From: Actinoallomurus spadix
GTDB taxonomy: Bacteria > Actinomycetota > Actinomycetes > Streptosporangiales > Streptosporangiaceae
Length of the DNA stretch: 64,000 nucleotides
Assembly (NCBI RefSeq): GCF_024055725.1
Contig: NZ_JAMXMX010000031.1
Coordinates: 1 to 64,000 of the forward strand
Direction: 5' to 3'
Part shown: positions 46,260 to 54,213 of the stretch, piece after piece
Position numbering within the stretch: position 1 is the first letter of the stretch
Layout: each line of letters begins with the position of its first letter
The notes under the pieces: generated by a model
What the model saw: the letters and a program-made list of their open reading frames with translations, nothing else
Told to the model about the DNA's origin: nothing
The model's database searches: none
Program-made: the position numbers and the translations under genes

Positions 46260-47737
46260 TGACCGTTGACGTCATTCGCACCGAGGCGCTGGTCATCGGG
46301 GCCGGCATCTCCGGCCTCGGCCAGGCCGTCGAGTTGGCCAAGGCGCGTGTTGACTTCCTGATCCTCGAGAAGGCACACGACGTCGGCGGAACCTGGCGCG
46401 ACAACACCTATCCCGGGGCGTCCTGCGACGTCGAATCCCACCTCTACGCCTACTCCTACGACCGGAACCCCGACTGGAGCTCCACCTACGCCGGGCAGGC
46501 CGAGATCCTCGCCTATCTGCAGGGCATCGCCCGGCGCCGTGGGCTGCTGTCACGGATCCGCTTCGGTACCAGGGTGACCGGGGCCCGCTGGGAGGCCGCC
46601 GCGGGTGAATGGACGGTCTCCACCGCGGCCGGTACCACCTACGTCAGCCGTTTCCTCATCCTCGGGGTCGGTGGTCTCCATGCCCCGCGCATCCCCGAGC
46701 TGGCCGGTGCCGAGACCTTTGGCGGGCACGTCTGGCATTCCTCGAACTGGAACCACGAGGTCGATCTGACCGGCAAGCGCGTCACCCTCGTCGGGGTGGG
46801 GGCCTCCGGGGTCCAGATCGTCCCCCACCTCGCCGAGCGTTCCTCTGAGTTGACGGTCTTCCAGCGCTCCGCCGCCTGGGTGCTGCCGAAGGCCGACGTT
46901 CCCGTCTCCGAATGGCGCCGGCGGATGTTCCGTCTGCTGCCCTGGACTCAGGCGCTGTACCGGCTCAGGGTCTATCTACGCCGGGAAAAACGGGGTTTCG
47001 GGTTCCACCACCGCCCGGACGCGCTGAGGGTGGCCGAACCAGTGGTGATCCGTCAGATCGAGACCCATATCGATGATCCCGAGCTGCGGCGGAAATTGAT
47101 CCCGGACTACCGCTTCGGTTGCAAGCGGGTGCTCTTCTCCAATGAGTACTATCCAGCGCTGAACCGCCCGAACGTGCGCGTCGTCACCGGACGGCCGGTG
47201 GCCCTGAAACCGGGCGCCGTCATCGATGAGGAGGGAACGGAGCACAGGACCGATGTGATCATTTACGCGACCGGGTTCGACGTCCTCGGCTCGTTCGACC
47301 GGATCCGCATCGAAGGCCTCCGGGGCCAATTGCTCGCAGACGCCTGGCGTCCCGGCCCGCGTACGTACAACGGTGTCGCCGTGCCGGGTTTCCCTAACAT
47401 GTTCATCATCCTCGGACCCCATGGCGCGGTCCCGTACACCGGAGTCGTGGTCAACGTCGAGGCACAGGCGAGGTATGTCCTCCGCGCGATCCGCGCGACT
47501 CGATCGGCTCGTGCGGGAGCGCTCGTCGTCCGGCCGGACGCCGAGCAACGCTTCCAAGAGGAGATACGAGAAAGATTCCAGCACACGGTGTGGAGCGTCG
47601 GCGGTTGCCGGAGCTGGTATCAGAGCGATGGTCCGAGCGGAACAGTGCTCTGGCCCGACTCCACGTTGCAATACCGCTGGCGACTGCGCAGAGTGCGCCA
47701 GCGCGATTACGACTTCATTGCTCCGGCCACCCTATGA
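46256..47737 (+). CDS. Baeyer-Villiger-type FAD monooxygenase coupled to the PKS
   Basis: A 493 aa class B flavoprotein monooxygenase. FAD motif VIGAGISGLGQAV near the N-terminus, the BVMO conserved block GGTWRDNTYPGASCDVESHLYAYSYD, the BVMO fingerprint FGGHVWHSSNW (FxGxxxHxxxW fits exactly), NADPH motif VTLVGVGASGVQIV and the ATG-motif IIYATGFD. It inserts oxygen next to a ketone to give an ester or lactone, or acts on related carbonyls. The ATG at 46256 overlaps the PKS TGA and has an AAAGAGGG site, so the two proteins are made together. It is the last gene before the right flank of the insertion. It probably acts on the PKS product; that is inference. Confidence 0.93.
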   Translation: MMTVDVIRTEALVIGAGISGLGQAVELAKARVDFLILEKAHDVGGTWRDNTYPGASCDVESHLYAYSYDRNPDWSSTYAGQAEILAYLQGIARRRGLLSRIRFGTRVTGARWEAAAGEWTVSTAAGTTYVSRFLILGVGGLHAPRIPELAGAETFGGHVWHSSNWNHEVDLTGKRVTLVGVGASGVQIVPHLAERSSELTVFQRSAAWVLPKADVPVSEWRRRMFRLLPWTQALYRLRVYLRREKRGFGFHHRPDALRVAEPVVIRQIETHIDDPELRRKLIPDYRFGCKRVLFSNEYYPALNRPNVRVVTGRPVALKPGAVIDEEGTEHRTDVIIYATGFDVLGSFDRIRIEGLRGQLLADAWRPGPRTYNGVAVPGFPNMFIILGPHGAVPYTGVVVNVEAQARYVLRAIRATRSARAGALVVRPDAEQRFQEEIRERFQHTVWSVGGCRSWYQSDGPSGTVLWPDSTLQYRWRLRRVRQRDYDFIAPATL

Positions 47738-47781
47738 AGCCCCGATCTTTTGCGGCGTACCTCCTCACGTCCGCGGACGGG

Positions 47782-47823
47782 CGAGGTGATGGCCGCCGCG
47801 GCCGACCTCGATCAGCGCTGACG
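47782..47823 (+). pseudogene. MetE-like gene 3' relic at the right edge of the PKS insertion
   Basis: Reads EVMAAAADLDQR then a stop, matching the C-terminal EAMAAAADAVSR of the MetE-like gene at 38221-38259. Only the last dozen codons remain; upstream is unrelated sequence after the BVMO stop. Together with the LLM gene that follows, it reproduces the arrangement seen at 38220-38430. Confidence 0.72.
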
Positions 47824-47844
47824 TGACGTCCGGGCGTCGTTCCG

Positions 47845-48750
47845 TCAGGACGGCGCCCGGTCCAGCAGGTCCTCCAGCACCGCCAGCTGCTCGTCCGGCT
47901 GGGTCCGCATCGCCCACAGCACGTGCGCCGCGCCCAGCGCCCGCACCCGGCCCAGGTCCTCCAGCACCTGGTCCACCGATCCGGTGAGCGGCGTCCGCCT
48001 CTCGCGCGGTTTCGCGGTGAGGGAGCCGTTGACCCGTACGACGAGGGGCAGCGAGGCCGGGTCGTGCCCGGCCTTCTCCGCCGCCCGCCGGAACGTCGAG
48101 ACCGTGTCCTCCAGCTGCTCCCACGTCATGACCACCGGGTTCAGCCCGAGCCCCAGCCGCGCGGCACGCTCCACGGCCGCCGGGGCGACGACGCCGGCGA
48201 GCAGCGGCGGCCCGCCCGGCCGCACGGGCTTGGGCCCGATCTGCGACTCGGGGATCGTGTAGAACTCCCCGTCGAACCGCACGGGGTCCGGCCCCCACAC
48301 CGCCCGCATCGCCGCGACGTGCTCGGCGAACCGCGCGCCGCGCCGCTCCCGCGGCACCCCGGCCACTGCGAACTCGTGCGCCATCCACCCCTGCCCGAGC
48401 CCTGCGACGACGCGCCCGCCGCTCAGCACGTCCAGGGTCGCGAGCCGCCGCGCCAGCACGACCGGAGGGTGCAGGGGAGCGGCGAGCACGCTCGTGCCCA
48501 GCCGGATCCGGCTCGTCCGCGCCGCGAGGAAGCTCAGCGTCTCCAGCGGGTCGTAGACGACCGCGTACGCCGCGGGCAGCGGCGCGGGCGGCGCGAACCC
48601 GCCGTACGCGACCGGCTCCAGGGGACGCAGCAGCCGCTCGAACGTCCAGACCGCGCCCAGCCCGATCCGCTCGGCCCCCTCCGCCACCCGCACCACCGTC
48701 TCGGGCGACGCCCCCGGCCCGTACGAGGGCAGGTTGAGCCCGAAGTCCAT
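47845..48750 (-). CDS. LLM-class (F420/FMN-dependent) oxidoreductase
   Basis: A 301 aa bacterial-luciferase-like TIM barrel: MDFGLNLPSYGPGASPETVVRVAEGAERIGLGAVWTFERLL, then LGTSVLAAPLHPPVVLARRLATLDVLSGGRVVAGLGQGWMAHEFAVAGVPRERRGARFAEHVAAMRAVW, a signature typical of actinobacterial F420-dependent LLM proteins. Substrate unknown. It faces the PKS-BVMO segment tail to tail. Its 3' end exists a second time, broken, at 38282-38430, which is why I treat this as the original, intact locus. Confidence 0.92.
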   Translation of the reverse strand: MDFGLNLPSYGPGASPETVVRVAEGAERIGLGAVWTFERLLRPLEPVAYGGFAPPAPLPAAYAVVYDPLETLSFLAARTSRIRLGTSVLAAPLHPPVVLARRLATLDVLSGGRVVAGLGQGWMAHEFAVAGVPRERRGARFAEHVAAMRAVWGPDPVRFDGEFYTIPESQIGPKPVRPGGPPLLAGVVAPAAVERAARLGLGLNPVVMTWEQLEDTVSTFRRAAEKAGHDPASLPLVVRVNGSLTAKPRERRTPLTGSVDQVLEDLGRVRALGAAHVLWAMRTQPDEQLAVLEDLLDRAPS

Positions 48751-48819
48751 TCGCCACCCCCGTCGGCCGCGCAGGAAACCCCCCTCCCCGGGCTACGTAC
48801 CCGGGCGCCCACGGTCCGA

Positions 48820-49197
48820 TCACCTGGCCCTCCTCTGCCCTCCCTCGACGTACGCGCGGAGTTGCTCGGCGGTCATGCGGTCGAACCGGGACAGCGCCAC
48901 CCCGAGGAAGTGAAGCTGGTCCAGGTCGGTGGTCGCGACGTACATGGTGCCGCCGTGCCATTGCCACAACGGGACGCCGTTGACGTTCGCGGCGGCCGAC
49001 CAGCCGGGAGGCGCCGGAAGGCCGGCGGGGACGCGCTGCGACAATCTCAGGCTCAGCGCCGCCGCGGCCGGATATCTGCGGATGAGCCGGTCGAGTTGCA
49101 GCAACTCGGCCGACGCCGAAGGCGTTTCCTCGGTCAGAGTTCCGACCAGCTCCCGGAGCGTGGAAAGCGAGCACATCAGCCCTTCTTCGGGTGTCAT
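48820..49197 (-). CDS. Hypothetical small protein, coupled to the gene upstream
   Basis: A 125 aa protein from ATG 49195-49197 (MTPEEGLMCSLSTLREL...). No family recognised. It is mostly helical with a central GVPLWQWHGGTMYVATTDLDQLHFLGVALSRFDRMTAEQLRAYVEG. The start overlaps the stop of the preceding gene (ATGA), so the two form an operon. The N-terminal Leu-rich helix could mediate dimerisation. Confidence 0.7.
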   Translation of the reverse strand: MTPEEGLMCSLSTLRELVGTLTEETPSASAELLQLDRLIRRYPAAAALSLRLSQRVPAGLPAPPGWSAAANVNGVPLWQWHGGTMYVATTDLDQLHFLGVALSRFDRMTAEQLRAYVEGGQRRAR

Positions 49198-49496
49198 CGC
49201 CGGCGTACCTGAAGGGAGACGACGTTTTTGATCGCGGCGACGAGGTCGTCGACTTCGTCGGTGGTGAGAATCCGCGTTCCGTCGCGGAGGTGAGTGATCG
49301 GCTTCCCCCAGGACCAGTACCACCGGAGGACGCCGTTTCCGTCCGCCTGGCAGGTGACCTCCTCGGACAGGAAGTGGTCCGCCGCGATGACCAGCACCGT
49401 CCGCCCGTGCTGCTCCGCGTCGAGGCCGGCCACCTGACAGGCCTGCGTCAGCCATCGCGCGTACGCGGATATCTCCTCGGCCGTGTGTTCTCTCAT
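49194..49496 (-). CDS. Hypothetical small protein
   Basis: A 100 aa acidic soluble protein (MREHTAEEISAYARWLTQACQVAGLDAEQHGRTVLVIAADHFLSEEV...). Not recognised beyond resembling small proteins found near HTH/DUF397 loci in actinomycetes. It is the first gene of a two-gene unit and is divergent from the Scr1-type HTH regulator at 49641; the 144-bp gap between them is AT-richer and holds both promoters. Confidence 0.7.
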   Translation of the reverse strand: MREHTAEEISAYARWLTQACQVAGLDAEQHGRTVLVIAADHFLSEEVTCQADGNGVLRWYWSWGKPITHLRDGTRILTTDEVDDLVAAIKNVVSLQVRRR

Positions 49497-49640
49497 TCCC
49501 GGATCCCCTTTCTCTCGAAGGGCACCCAGAATCGCCGCGGCCTGCTTATGATCGGAACATTTTCAAGCCTTGGTCACGTCAAGGCCATGAGGGGGCTGCG
49601 CAAGATATTGCGCGTTATGGTCCGGCGAAAGGGGACAAAA

Positions 49641-50423
49641 ATGGGCAGGATGCCAAGCCCGGCACTGATAACGCTCGGCCGTCAGGTACGGCGATACCGC
49701 GACGCCGCCGGACTCCGCCAGCGCGAGCTGGCCGACCACCTCGGCTACAGCGAGCCCTGGGTCAGCGCACTGGAGACCGGCCGGCTGCTCCCGAAGGCCG
49801 ATCAGGTCGCGGCTCTCGAGACCGCGCTGCACATCCCGTCCGGCGTGCTCCTGGAGGTCTGCCGGCAACTCGACATCGACCCGACACCCCAGTGGTTCCG
49901 CGAATGGCGCGACGTGGAGACCGACGCCGACGTCCTCCGATGGGTCGAGCTGTCGAACGTCCCCGGCCTCCTCCAGACCGAGGACTACGCGGCCGCCATG
50001 CTGGGCGGCGACAAGGCAAGCGTGGCCGCGCGAATGGAACGCCGCCAGATCCTCACCAGAAGCGATCCGCCGCCACCAATTCTGCACTTCGTGCTAGACG
50101 AAGCCGTCCTTTATCGGGGATACGGGGGACCGAAAGTCATGCACGACCAATTAATGCATATCGCCGACTCCGTCGGACCTCGTATCACGATTCAAGTTGT
50201 ACGCTCGGAGATGAACCCTGCATCAGCAGGCGCGTTCATCCATGCGACCGTGGACGGGCGCGACGTGGCGTATCTGGAGACGGCGGTGCGCGGACTCGTG
50301 ACCAGCAGCCAGGAGGACCTCAAAATCCTCTCGAACGCGTGGGAGTCCGTCCGGTCGTTCGCGATGCCACAGCACGAGTCGATCGATCTCATTCGCAGGA
50401 CGGCGGAGGAACGATGGAGCTGA
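49641..50423 (+). CDS. XRE-family HTH regulator (Scr1/DUF5753 type)
   Basis: A 260 aa regulator with an N-terminal HTH_31 domain (LGRQVRRYRDAAGLRQRELADHLGYSEPWVSALETGRLLPKADQVAALETAL) and the C-terminal DUF5753 ligand-like domain (WRDVETDADVLRWVELSNVPGLLQTEDYAAAML ... VLDEAVLYRGYGGPKVMHDQL). Such genes form pairs with DUF397 genes and often regulate development or secondary metabolism in actinomycetes. ATG 49641 follows an AAAGGGGA site; the frame is open further upstream without family sequence. Its end overlaps the first DUF397 gene. Confidence 0.9.
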   Translation: MGRMPSPALITLGRQVRRYRDAAGLRQRELADHLGYSEPWVSALETGRLLPKADQVAALETALHIPSGVLLEVCRQLDIDPTPQWFREWRDVETDADVLRWVELSNVPGLLQTEDYAAAMLGGDKASVAARMERRQILTRSDPPPPILHFVLDEAVLYRGYGGPKVMHDQLMHIADSVGPRITIQVVRSEMNPASAGAFIHATVDGRDVAYLETAVRGLVTSSQEDLKILSNAWESVRSFAMPQHESIDLIRRTAEERWS

Positions 50424-50509
50424 TCACCGACTGGCGGAAGTCGAAGCGCAGCGCACAGAACGGCGGTGCGTGCGTCGAGGTGGCCGTGGCGGAGAAGGCG
50501 ACCGGATGA
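50414..50509 (+). CDS. Miniature DUF397 protein, copy 1
   Basis: A 31-codon gene (MELITDWRKSKRSAQNGG, then ACVEVAVAEKATG). It holds only the first half of the DUF397 signature (W[RK]KS..S...G.CVEVA); normal members are ~60-70 aa and continue with a VRDSKDP-type segment that is missing here. It overlaps the HTH gene by 10 bp and is preceded by GGAGGA. Likely the antagonist partner of the HTH protein, or a shortened derivative. Confidence 0.75.
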   Translation: MELITDWRKSKRSAQNGGACVEVAVAEKATG

Positions 50510-50604
50510 TGGGGCCGATCGCCGACTGGCGGAAGTCGAAGCGCAGCGGGGAGAACGGCGGCGCGTGCGTTGAGGTGGCCGTGGCGGAGGAGACGACCGG
50601 CTGA
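50506..50604 (+). CDS. Miniature DUF397 protein, copy 2
   Basis: A 32-codon gene (MMGPIADWRKSKRSGENGG, then ACVEVAVAEETTG) overlapping the stop of copy 1 (ATGATG). It is a tandem duplicate of copy 1 at both DNA and protein level, differing by a few substitutions, and is likewise shorter than normal DUF397 proteins. Confidence 0.75.
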   Translation: MMGPIADWRKSKRSGENGGACVEVAVAEETTG

Positions 50605-50775
50605 CCGTGCGGGCCATGGCACACGGCACCTGCCGGGCGGATCCCGCCTGAGGCCCTGAGGCCGAGGTCGATCGACGGTCTGCGGGGAGTCGCGGCGAGC
50701 GTGGTTTCGGAAAGGGAGACCCTTCATCGGGTCATTCCGGATCGAATGGTGGCCGGTGTGCACGATGATACGTGC

Positions 50776-51240
50776 ATGCGTCGTTTCCTGATCACGACCG
50801 TTGCCGCGCTCGCGGTGACGTCGGCCTGTTCGAGCGGGTCCCACCCGGCCAAGTCGACCGGCGCCGCGCGCGCGAACTCGCCGAAGCCGAGCGCCGCGAC
50901 CGAGTCGGCGGTCAAGGCCAACATCCCCGGTTTCTCCGGGCCGGTCGAGTCGTCCAGCGGTGTCAAGCACGTGTTCGGCACGTGCCTGAAGTCCTGGTAC
51001 TCCCAGGCGAGATCCGGTACGCGGGTCCACGTGGCGTACCCCGGACCGGCGAACATCAGCGTCGACCTGCTGATGGCGGATCACTCCGAGCCGCCGCGCG
51101 AGGCGCACCAGCAGTTCACCCTGGCCCAGGGACAGCAGACGAAGGACCTGCGCTTCCCGGCGATCCCGCACGCCGGATTCCCGCAGATCACCGTCACCGC
51201 CGGCGGCAAGACGCTGACCTGCGACGCCGCGAAGCACTGA
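50776..51240 (+). CDS. Putative lipoprotein, unknown function
   Basis: A 154 aa protein with a lipoprotein signal (MRRFLITTVAALAVTSACSSGS; Cys at ~18), a Ser/Ala-rich spacer and a ~100 aa beta-rich domain with two Cys (HVFGTCLKSWYSQARSG ... GGKTLTCDAAKH), which may form a disulfide. The pattern (tandem beta strands, ISVDLLMADHSEPPREAHQQFTL) is Ig-like, but no family is assigned. The start is chosen at the signal peptide; the frame is open to 50701. Confidence 0.75.
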   Translation: MRRFLITTVAALAVTSACSSGSHPAKSTGAARANSPKPSAATESAVKANIPGFSGPVESSSGVKHVFGTCLKSWYSQARSGTRVHVAYPGPANISVDLLMADHSEPPREAHQQFTLAQGQQTKDLRFPAIPHAGFPQITVTAGGKTLTCDAAKH

Positions 51241-51415
51241 GCGCCCGGTCAGGCGACTCCCAGACTTGCCTAGAAGGGGCTCGCGGACGACCGCGCGTCT
51301 CGGCGTGGCACTGACCGCCGAGCCGAAGTGCCGAGCGGCGCGGCTCTCGGCGCGCAGGAGCCAGGCGGGGACCCGCATCACCGTCGAGCTCCATCGCCGG
51401 CCCTCCCATCGCAAC

Positions 51416-51464
51416 TGCGCCGTCTATAGCGGCGAGACGTGTCATCGCCTCTATAGACGGCGCA
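51416..51464. repeat. 49-bp hyphenated palindrome
   Basis: TGCGCCGTCTATAG (51416-51429) and CTATAGACGGCGCA (51451-51464) are perfect 14-bp inverted repeats. Inside them GGCGA (51431-51435) and TCGCC (51445-51449) also pair, with a 9-base centre. The arms are AT-containing in a GC-rich background. It lies 175 bp after the lipoprotein gene, without a U-tract, so it may be a terminator, an operator or a small mobile-element hairpin. Confidence 0.85.
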
Positions 51465-51539
51465 AGAGCGACGTACCGCAGGTGGCATCCGGCCACCGTG
51501 ATCCGAGGTGCCGTCCCAGCGATGCGACGCCACGGCCTT

Positions 51540-51904
51540 CTCCGATTCGGCATGGCCGGCATTGTGCTACGGCCGCGCGGAGACGGAACCGTCGGAGTCG
51601 CCGCCGCGAACGGACCCAGTGCGGCGCGCCGAACGCCGGTCACCGGGCCGCGGGGGCCGGTCACCAGGTCGATCGTGAGGCGGTCACCCGGTTGGTCGGG
51701 ACGCAGGCCAGGAGGACGGCGCGCTCCCGAGGCCTTCACGCGGCGCGGCATCGGGCCGGCCGGCGTTCGAGCATGGGTCGAGGCGGCGGGCGGCTGACCG
51801 TGCGCAGGGATGGCGACCGGTTCACCCTGATCGCCGAGCTCCCCGTCCCGCTACTCAACGATCAGGTGCCCGACGCGATGGTGGCCGCCTGCGCCCCGAG
51901 TTGA
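51540..51904 (+). pseudogene. Sensor histidine kinase ATPase-domain relic, frameshifted
   Basis: One frame reads VLRPRGDGTVGVAAANGPSAARR and later GIGPAGVRAWVEAAGG before a stop; a shifted frame then continues RLTVRRDGDRFTLIAELPVPL. Together these resemble the last part of a NarL-type kinase HATPase domain (N-box-following strand, G2 loop, and the VEAAGGRLTVR...F.L.AELP end). At least one frameshift and missing upstream domains show it is a relic. No response regulator is adjacent. Confidence 0.55.
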
Positions 51905-51938
51905 TCCTCGCATCATGTGAATGGTGCAGGATGCGGTC

Positions 51939-52742
51939 ATGCGAACGACCGGAGAGACACTGCACCACGTCGAGTTCGGCCAGGGCATCCCCGTGCTGTT
52001 GGTTCACGGGTTCACGGTCGACCACCGTCTCATGCTGCCGCTGGAGCCCGCGTTCACCGATCGACCGGGATGGCGCCGCGTCTACGTGGACCTGCCCGGG
52101 TCAGGGCGGTCGCCGCGGCTGCCGGCTCCGGTCACGGCCGATCGTACGGCGGCGGCGCTCCTGGCCTTCATCGACGAGGTGATCGGCCGCGAGCGCTTCG
52201 CTATCGTCGGCATGTCGTTCGGCGGCCAGCTCGTCCGGCATGTCATCGCCGAGCTCGGCGGGCAGGTGACGGGCATGTGCCTGATCGCTCCCGTTGTCGC
52301 GCCGCCTGGGCGACGCGACCTGCCGGCGCGGCAGGTGCTCGCTCGCGACGACGGGCTCCTCGCGTCCCTCGACCCGGACGACCGGGCCGACTTCTCCGAG
52401 GTCGCCGTCTGGCAGACGGCCACGGGATGGGCGGCGTTCCGGGACCACGCACTGCCCGGCCTCCGCGCCCACCACCGGGGCGACGCGCAGGCGCTCTCCG
52501 AGGCGTACATGCTGTCCGTCACTCCGGAGACCCGCTTCACCGCGCATGACGGCCCGCATCTCCTCATGACGGGCCGGCAGGACCACGTGGTCGGCTGGCG
52601 GGACCAGCTGGCTCTGCTCGAGCACTATCCCCGTATGACGTACGCCGTGCTCGACGGATGCGGCCACAACGTGCACCTCGACCGGCCGGATCCGGTCAAC
52701 GCGCTGTTCGGGTCCTGGCTGGACGCCATGGCGGTCGCCTGA
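51939..52742 (+). CDS. Alpha/beta hydrolase
   Basis: A 267 aa hydrolase: oxyanion-hole segment LLVHGFTVDHRL, nucleophile elbow GMSFGGQ, acid in MTGRQDHVVGW and catalytic His in LDGCGHNVHLD. The lid region between is helical. Substrate unknown. ATG 51939 is preferred because CAGGA lies upstream; an ATG at 51921 adds six residues without a ribosome site. It stands alone downstream of the kinase relic. Confidence 0.88.
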   Translation: MRTTGETLHHVEFGQGIPVLLVHGFTVDHRLMLPLEPAFTDRPGWRRVYVDLPGSGRSPRLPAPVTADRTAAALLAFIDEVIGRERFAIVGMSFGGQLVRHVIAELGGQVTGMCLIAPVVAPPGRRDLPARQVLARDDGLLASLDPDDRADFSEVAVWQTATGWAAFRDHALPGLRAHHRGDAQALSEAYMLSVTPETRFTAHDGPHLLMTGRQDHVVGWRDQLALLEHYPRMTYAVLDGCGHNVHLDRPDPVNALFGSWLDAMAVA

Positions 52743-52851
52743 CGCGTCAGATCCAGCCGGCCTCGGTCGCGATTCACGGCCACAGCGCAGAGAGCAGCGC
52801 GCGTCCGGGCCCTCCATCGTTCTTGATCATTTATCGGCGTCCCGCGGAGGA

Positions 52852-53817
52852 ATGATGCTCTACCCGGAGATCGAGCCGTACGACCACGGGATGCTGGACG
52901 TCGGCGACGGGCACCGCGTCCACTGGGAGGTCTGCGGCAACCCGGACGGCAGGCCGGCCGTCGCGCTGCACGGCGGGCCGGGCTCGGGATGCGGGCCGTG
53001 GTGGCGCCGGTACTTCGACCCCCGCGCCTACCGGATCGTGCTGTTCGACCAGCGCGGCTGCGGCCGCAGCACGCCGCACGCGAGCGCCCCGGTCGTCGAC
53101 CTGAGCACCAACACGACCGGCCACCTGATCGCCGACATCGAGCTGCTGCGCCGGCACCTGGGCATCGACCGGTGGCTGGTGCTCGGCGGCTCCTGGGGCG
53201 CCACCCTCGGGCTGGCCTACGCCGAACGGCATCCCGACCGGGTCAGCGAGCTCATCCTGTTCGCGGTCGGCATGACGCGGCGCCGGGAGGTCGAGTGGAT
53301 CACCCGGGACGTCGGCCGGCTGTTCCCCGCGCAATGGGCGCGGTTCCGCGACGGCGTGCCGCCCGCCGACCGGGACGGCGACCTCGCCGAGGCGTACGGC
53401 CGGCTGCTGCACGACCCCGACCCCGCCGTCCGTGAGAAGGCCGCGCGGGACTGGTGCGCGTGGGAGGACGCCCACGTGGCCGTACGGCCGGACCACCGCC
53501 CCGATCCCCGCTACGACGACCCCGCCTTCCGGATGTGCTTCGCCCGGCTGGTCACCCACTACTGGCGGCACGCCGCGTTCCTCGACGACGATGCCCTGCT
53601 CCGTGGCGCGGAACGCCTCGCCGGGATCCCCGGCGTGCTGATCCACGGCCGCCTCGACGTCAGCAGCCCGCTGCAGGCGGCCTGGGAGCTGTCCCAGGCC
53701 TGGCCGGACGCCGAGCTGGTCGTGGTCGGCGACGCGGGGCACGGCGGGGGCGGCATGACCGACGCCATCGTCGCGGCCACGGACCGCTTCGCCGGCATGC
53801 CGGGGGAGGCGCGGTGA
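52852..53817 (+). CDS. Proline iminopeptidase (S33 family)
   Basis: A 321 aa aminopeptidase. Signature motifs: ALHGGPGSGCGPWWRRYFDPRAYRIVLFDQRGCGRSTPHA (the HGGPG oxyanion motif and DQRGxGxS) and the nucleophile GGSWGATLGLAYAERHP; acid in IHGRLDVSSP and His in GDAGHGG. It releases N-terminal proline from peptides in the cytoplasm. The start follows a GGAGGA site. About 320 aa matches Pip enzymes. Confidence 0.93.
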   Translation: MMLYPEIEPYDHGMLDVGDGHRVHWEVCGNPDGRPAVALHGGPGSGCGPWWRRYFDPRAYRIVLFDQRGCGRSTPHASAPVVDLSTNTTGHLIADIELLRRHLGIDRWLVLGGSWGATLGLAYAERHPDRVSELILFAVGMTRRREVEWITRDVGRLFPAQWARFRDGVPPADRDGDLAEAYGRLLHDPDPAVREKAARDWCAWEDAHVAVRPDHRPDPRYDDPAFRMCFARLVTHYWRHAAFLDDDALLRGAERLAGIPGVLIHGRLDVSSPLQAAWELSQAWPDAELVVVGDAGHGGGGMTDAIVAATDRFAGMPGEAR

Positions 53818-53889
53818 CGCGGCCTCAGACGCTCCGGTGACGCCGGCGTCAGCGGGCCCTGGGGCGGCGGTACGGCCCGGAAAGGTGGT

Positions 53890-54213
53890 TCAGCGGCCGA
53901 TGATGATCGCTCGCTGGCGAATACTGCAGAAATGCCGCTTCCTGCAGACGACATTGTTACGAATGATCTTCGAGAGGACATTCGCGTCGGCGACCTGCTG
54001 TATCCCGCGGAGGTGCGTAGGGCTTCGAATGGCGTTGGCGCTGGCGTTCTGGTGACCGTTCCCGATGTGGTTGCTGTCTCCGGAGAGGGCAACGGCCGGC
54101 GCGCCGCGGAGAACCTGTTCCGCTTCCGCATCGGTGGTCATCGACATGCCGAGAGTCGCGGCGAGGCCAAGGCCGATGAGGGCGATGGGGCGGCACGCTG
54201 TATTCGCTCTCAT
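53890..54213 (-). CDS. Small secreted protein, unknown family
   Basis: A 107 aa protein with a signal peptide (MRANTACRPIALIGLGLAATLGMSMTTDAEA, cleavage after AEA) and an Asn/Gly-rich segment (GDSNHIGNGHQNASANA) reminiscent of chaplin or rodlin-like surface proteins, then a helical basic C-terminus with two Cys (NVLSKIIRNNVVCRKRHFCSIRQR). A very good ribosome site (AAGGAAGGG) precedes ATG 54211-54213. It is probably a surface or signalling peptide. Base use is lower in GC than neighbours. Confidence 0.75.
   Translation of the reverse strand: MRANTACRPIALIGLGLAATLGMSMTTDAEAEQVLRGAPAVALSGDSNHIGNGHQNASANAIRSPTHLRGIQQVADANVLSKIIRNNVVCRKRHFCSIRQRAIIIGR

Noticed and set aside
38220-48020. Transposon or integrase-mediated insertion of the PKS pair
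   Set aside because: No transposase, integrase or tRNA attachment site is visible at either edge, and the flanking copies are diverged; homologous exchange is the simpler reading.
53818-53889. Small ORFs after the iminopeptidase
   Set aside because: No ribosome sites or families; treated as spacer.
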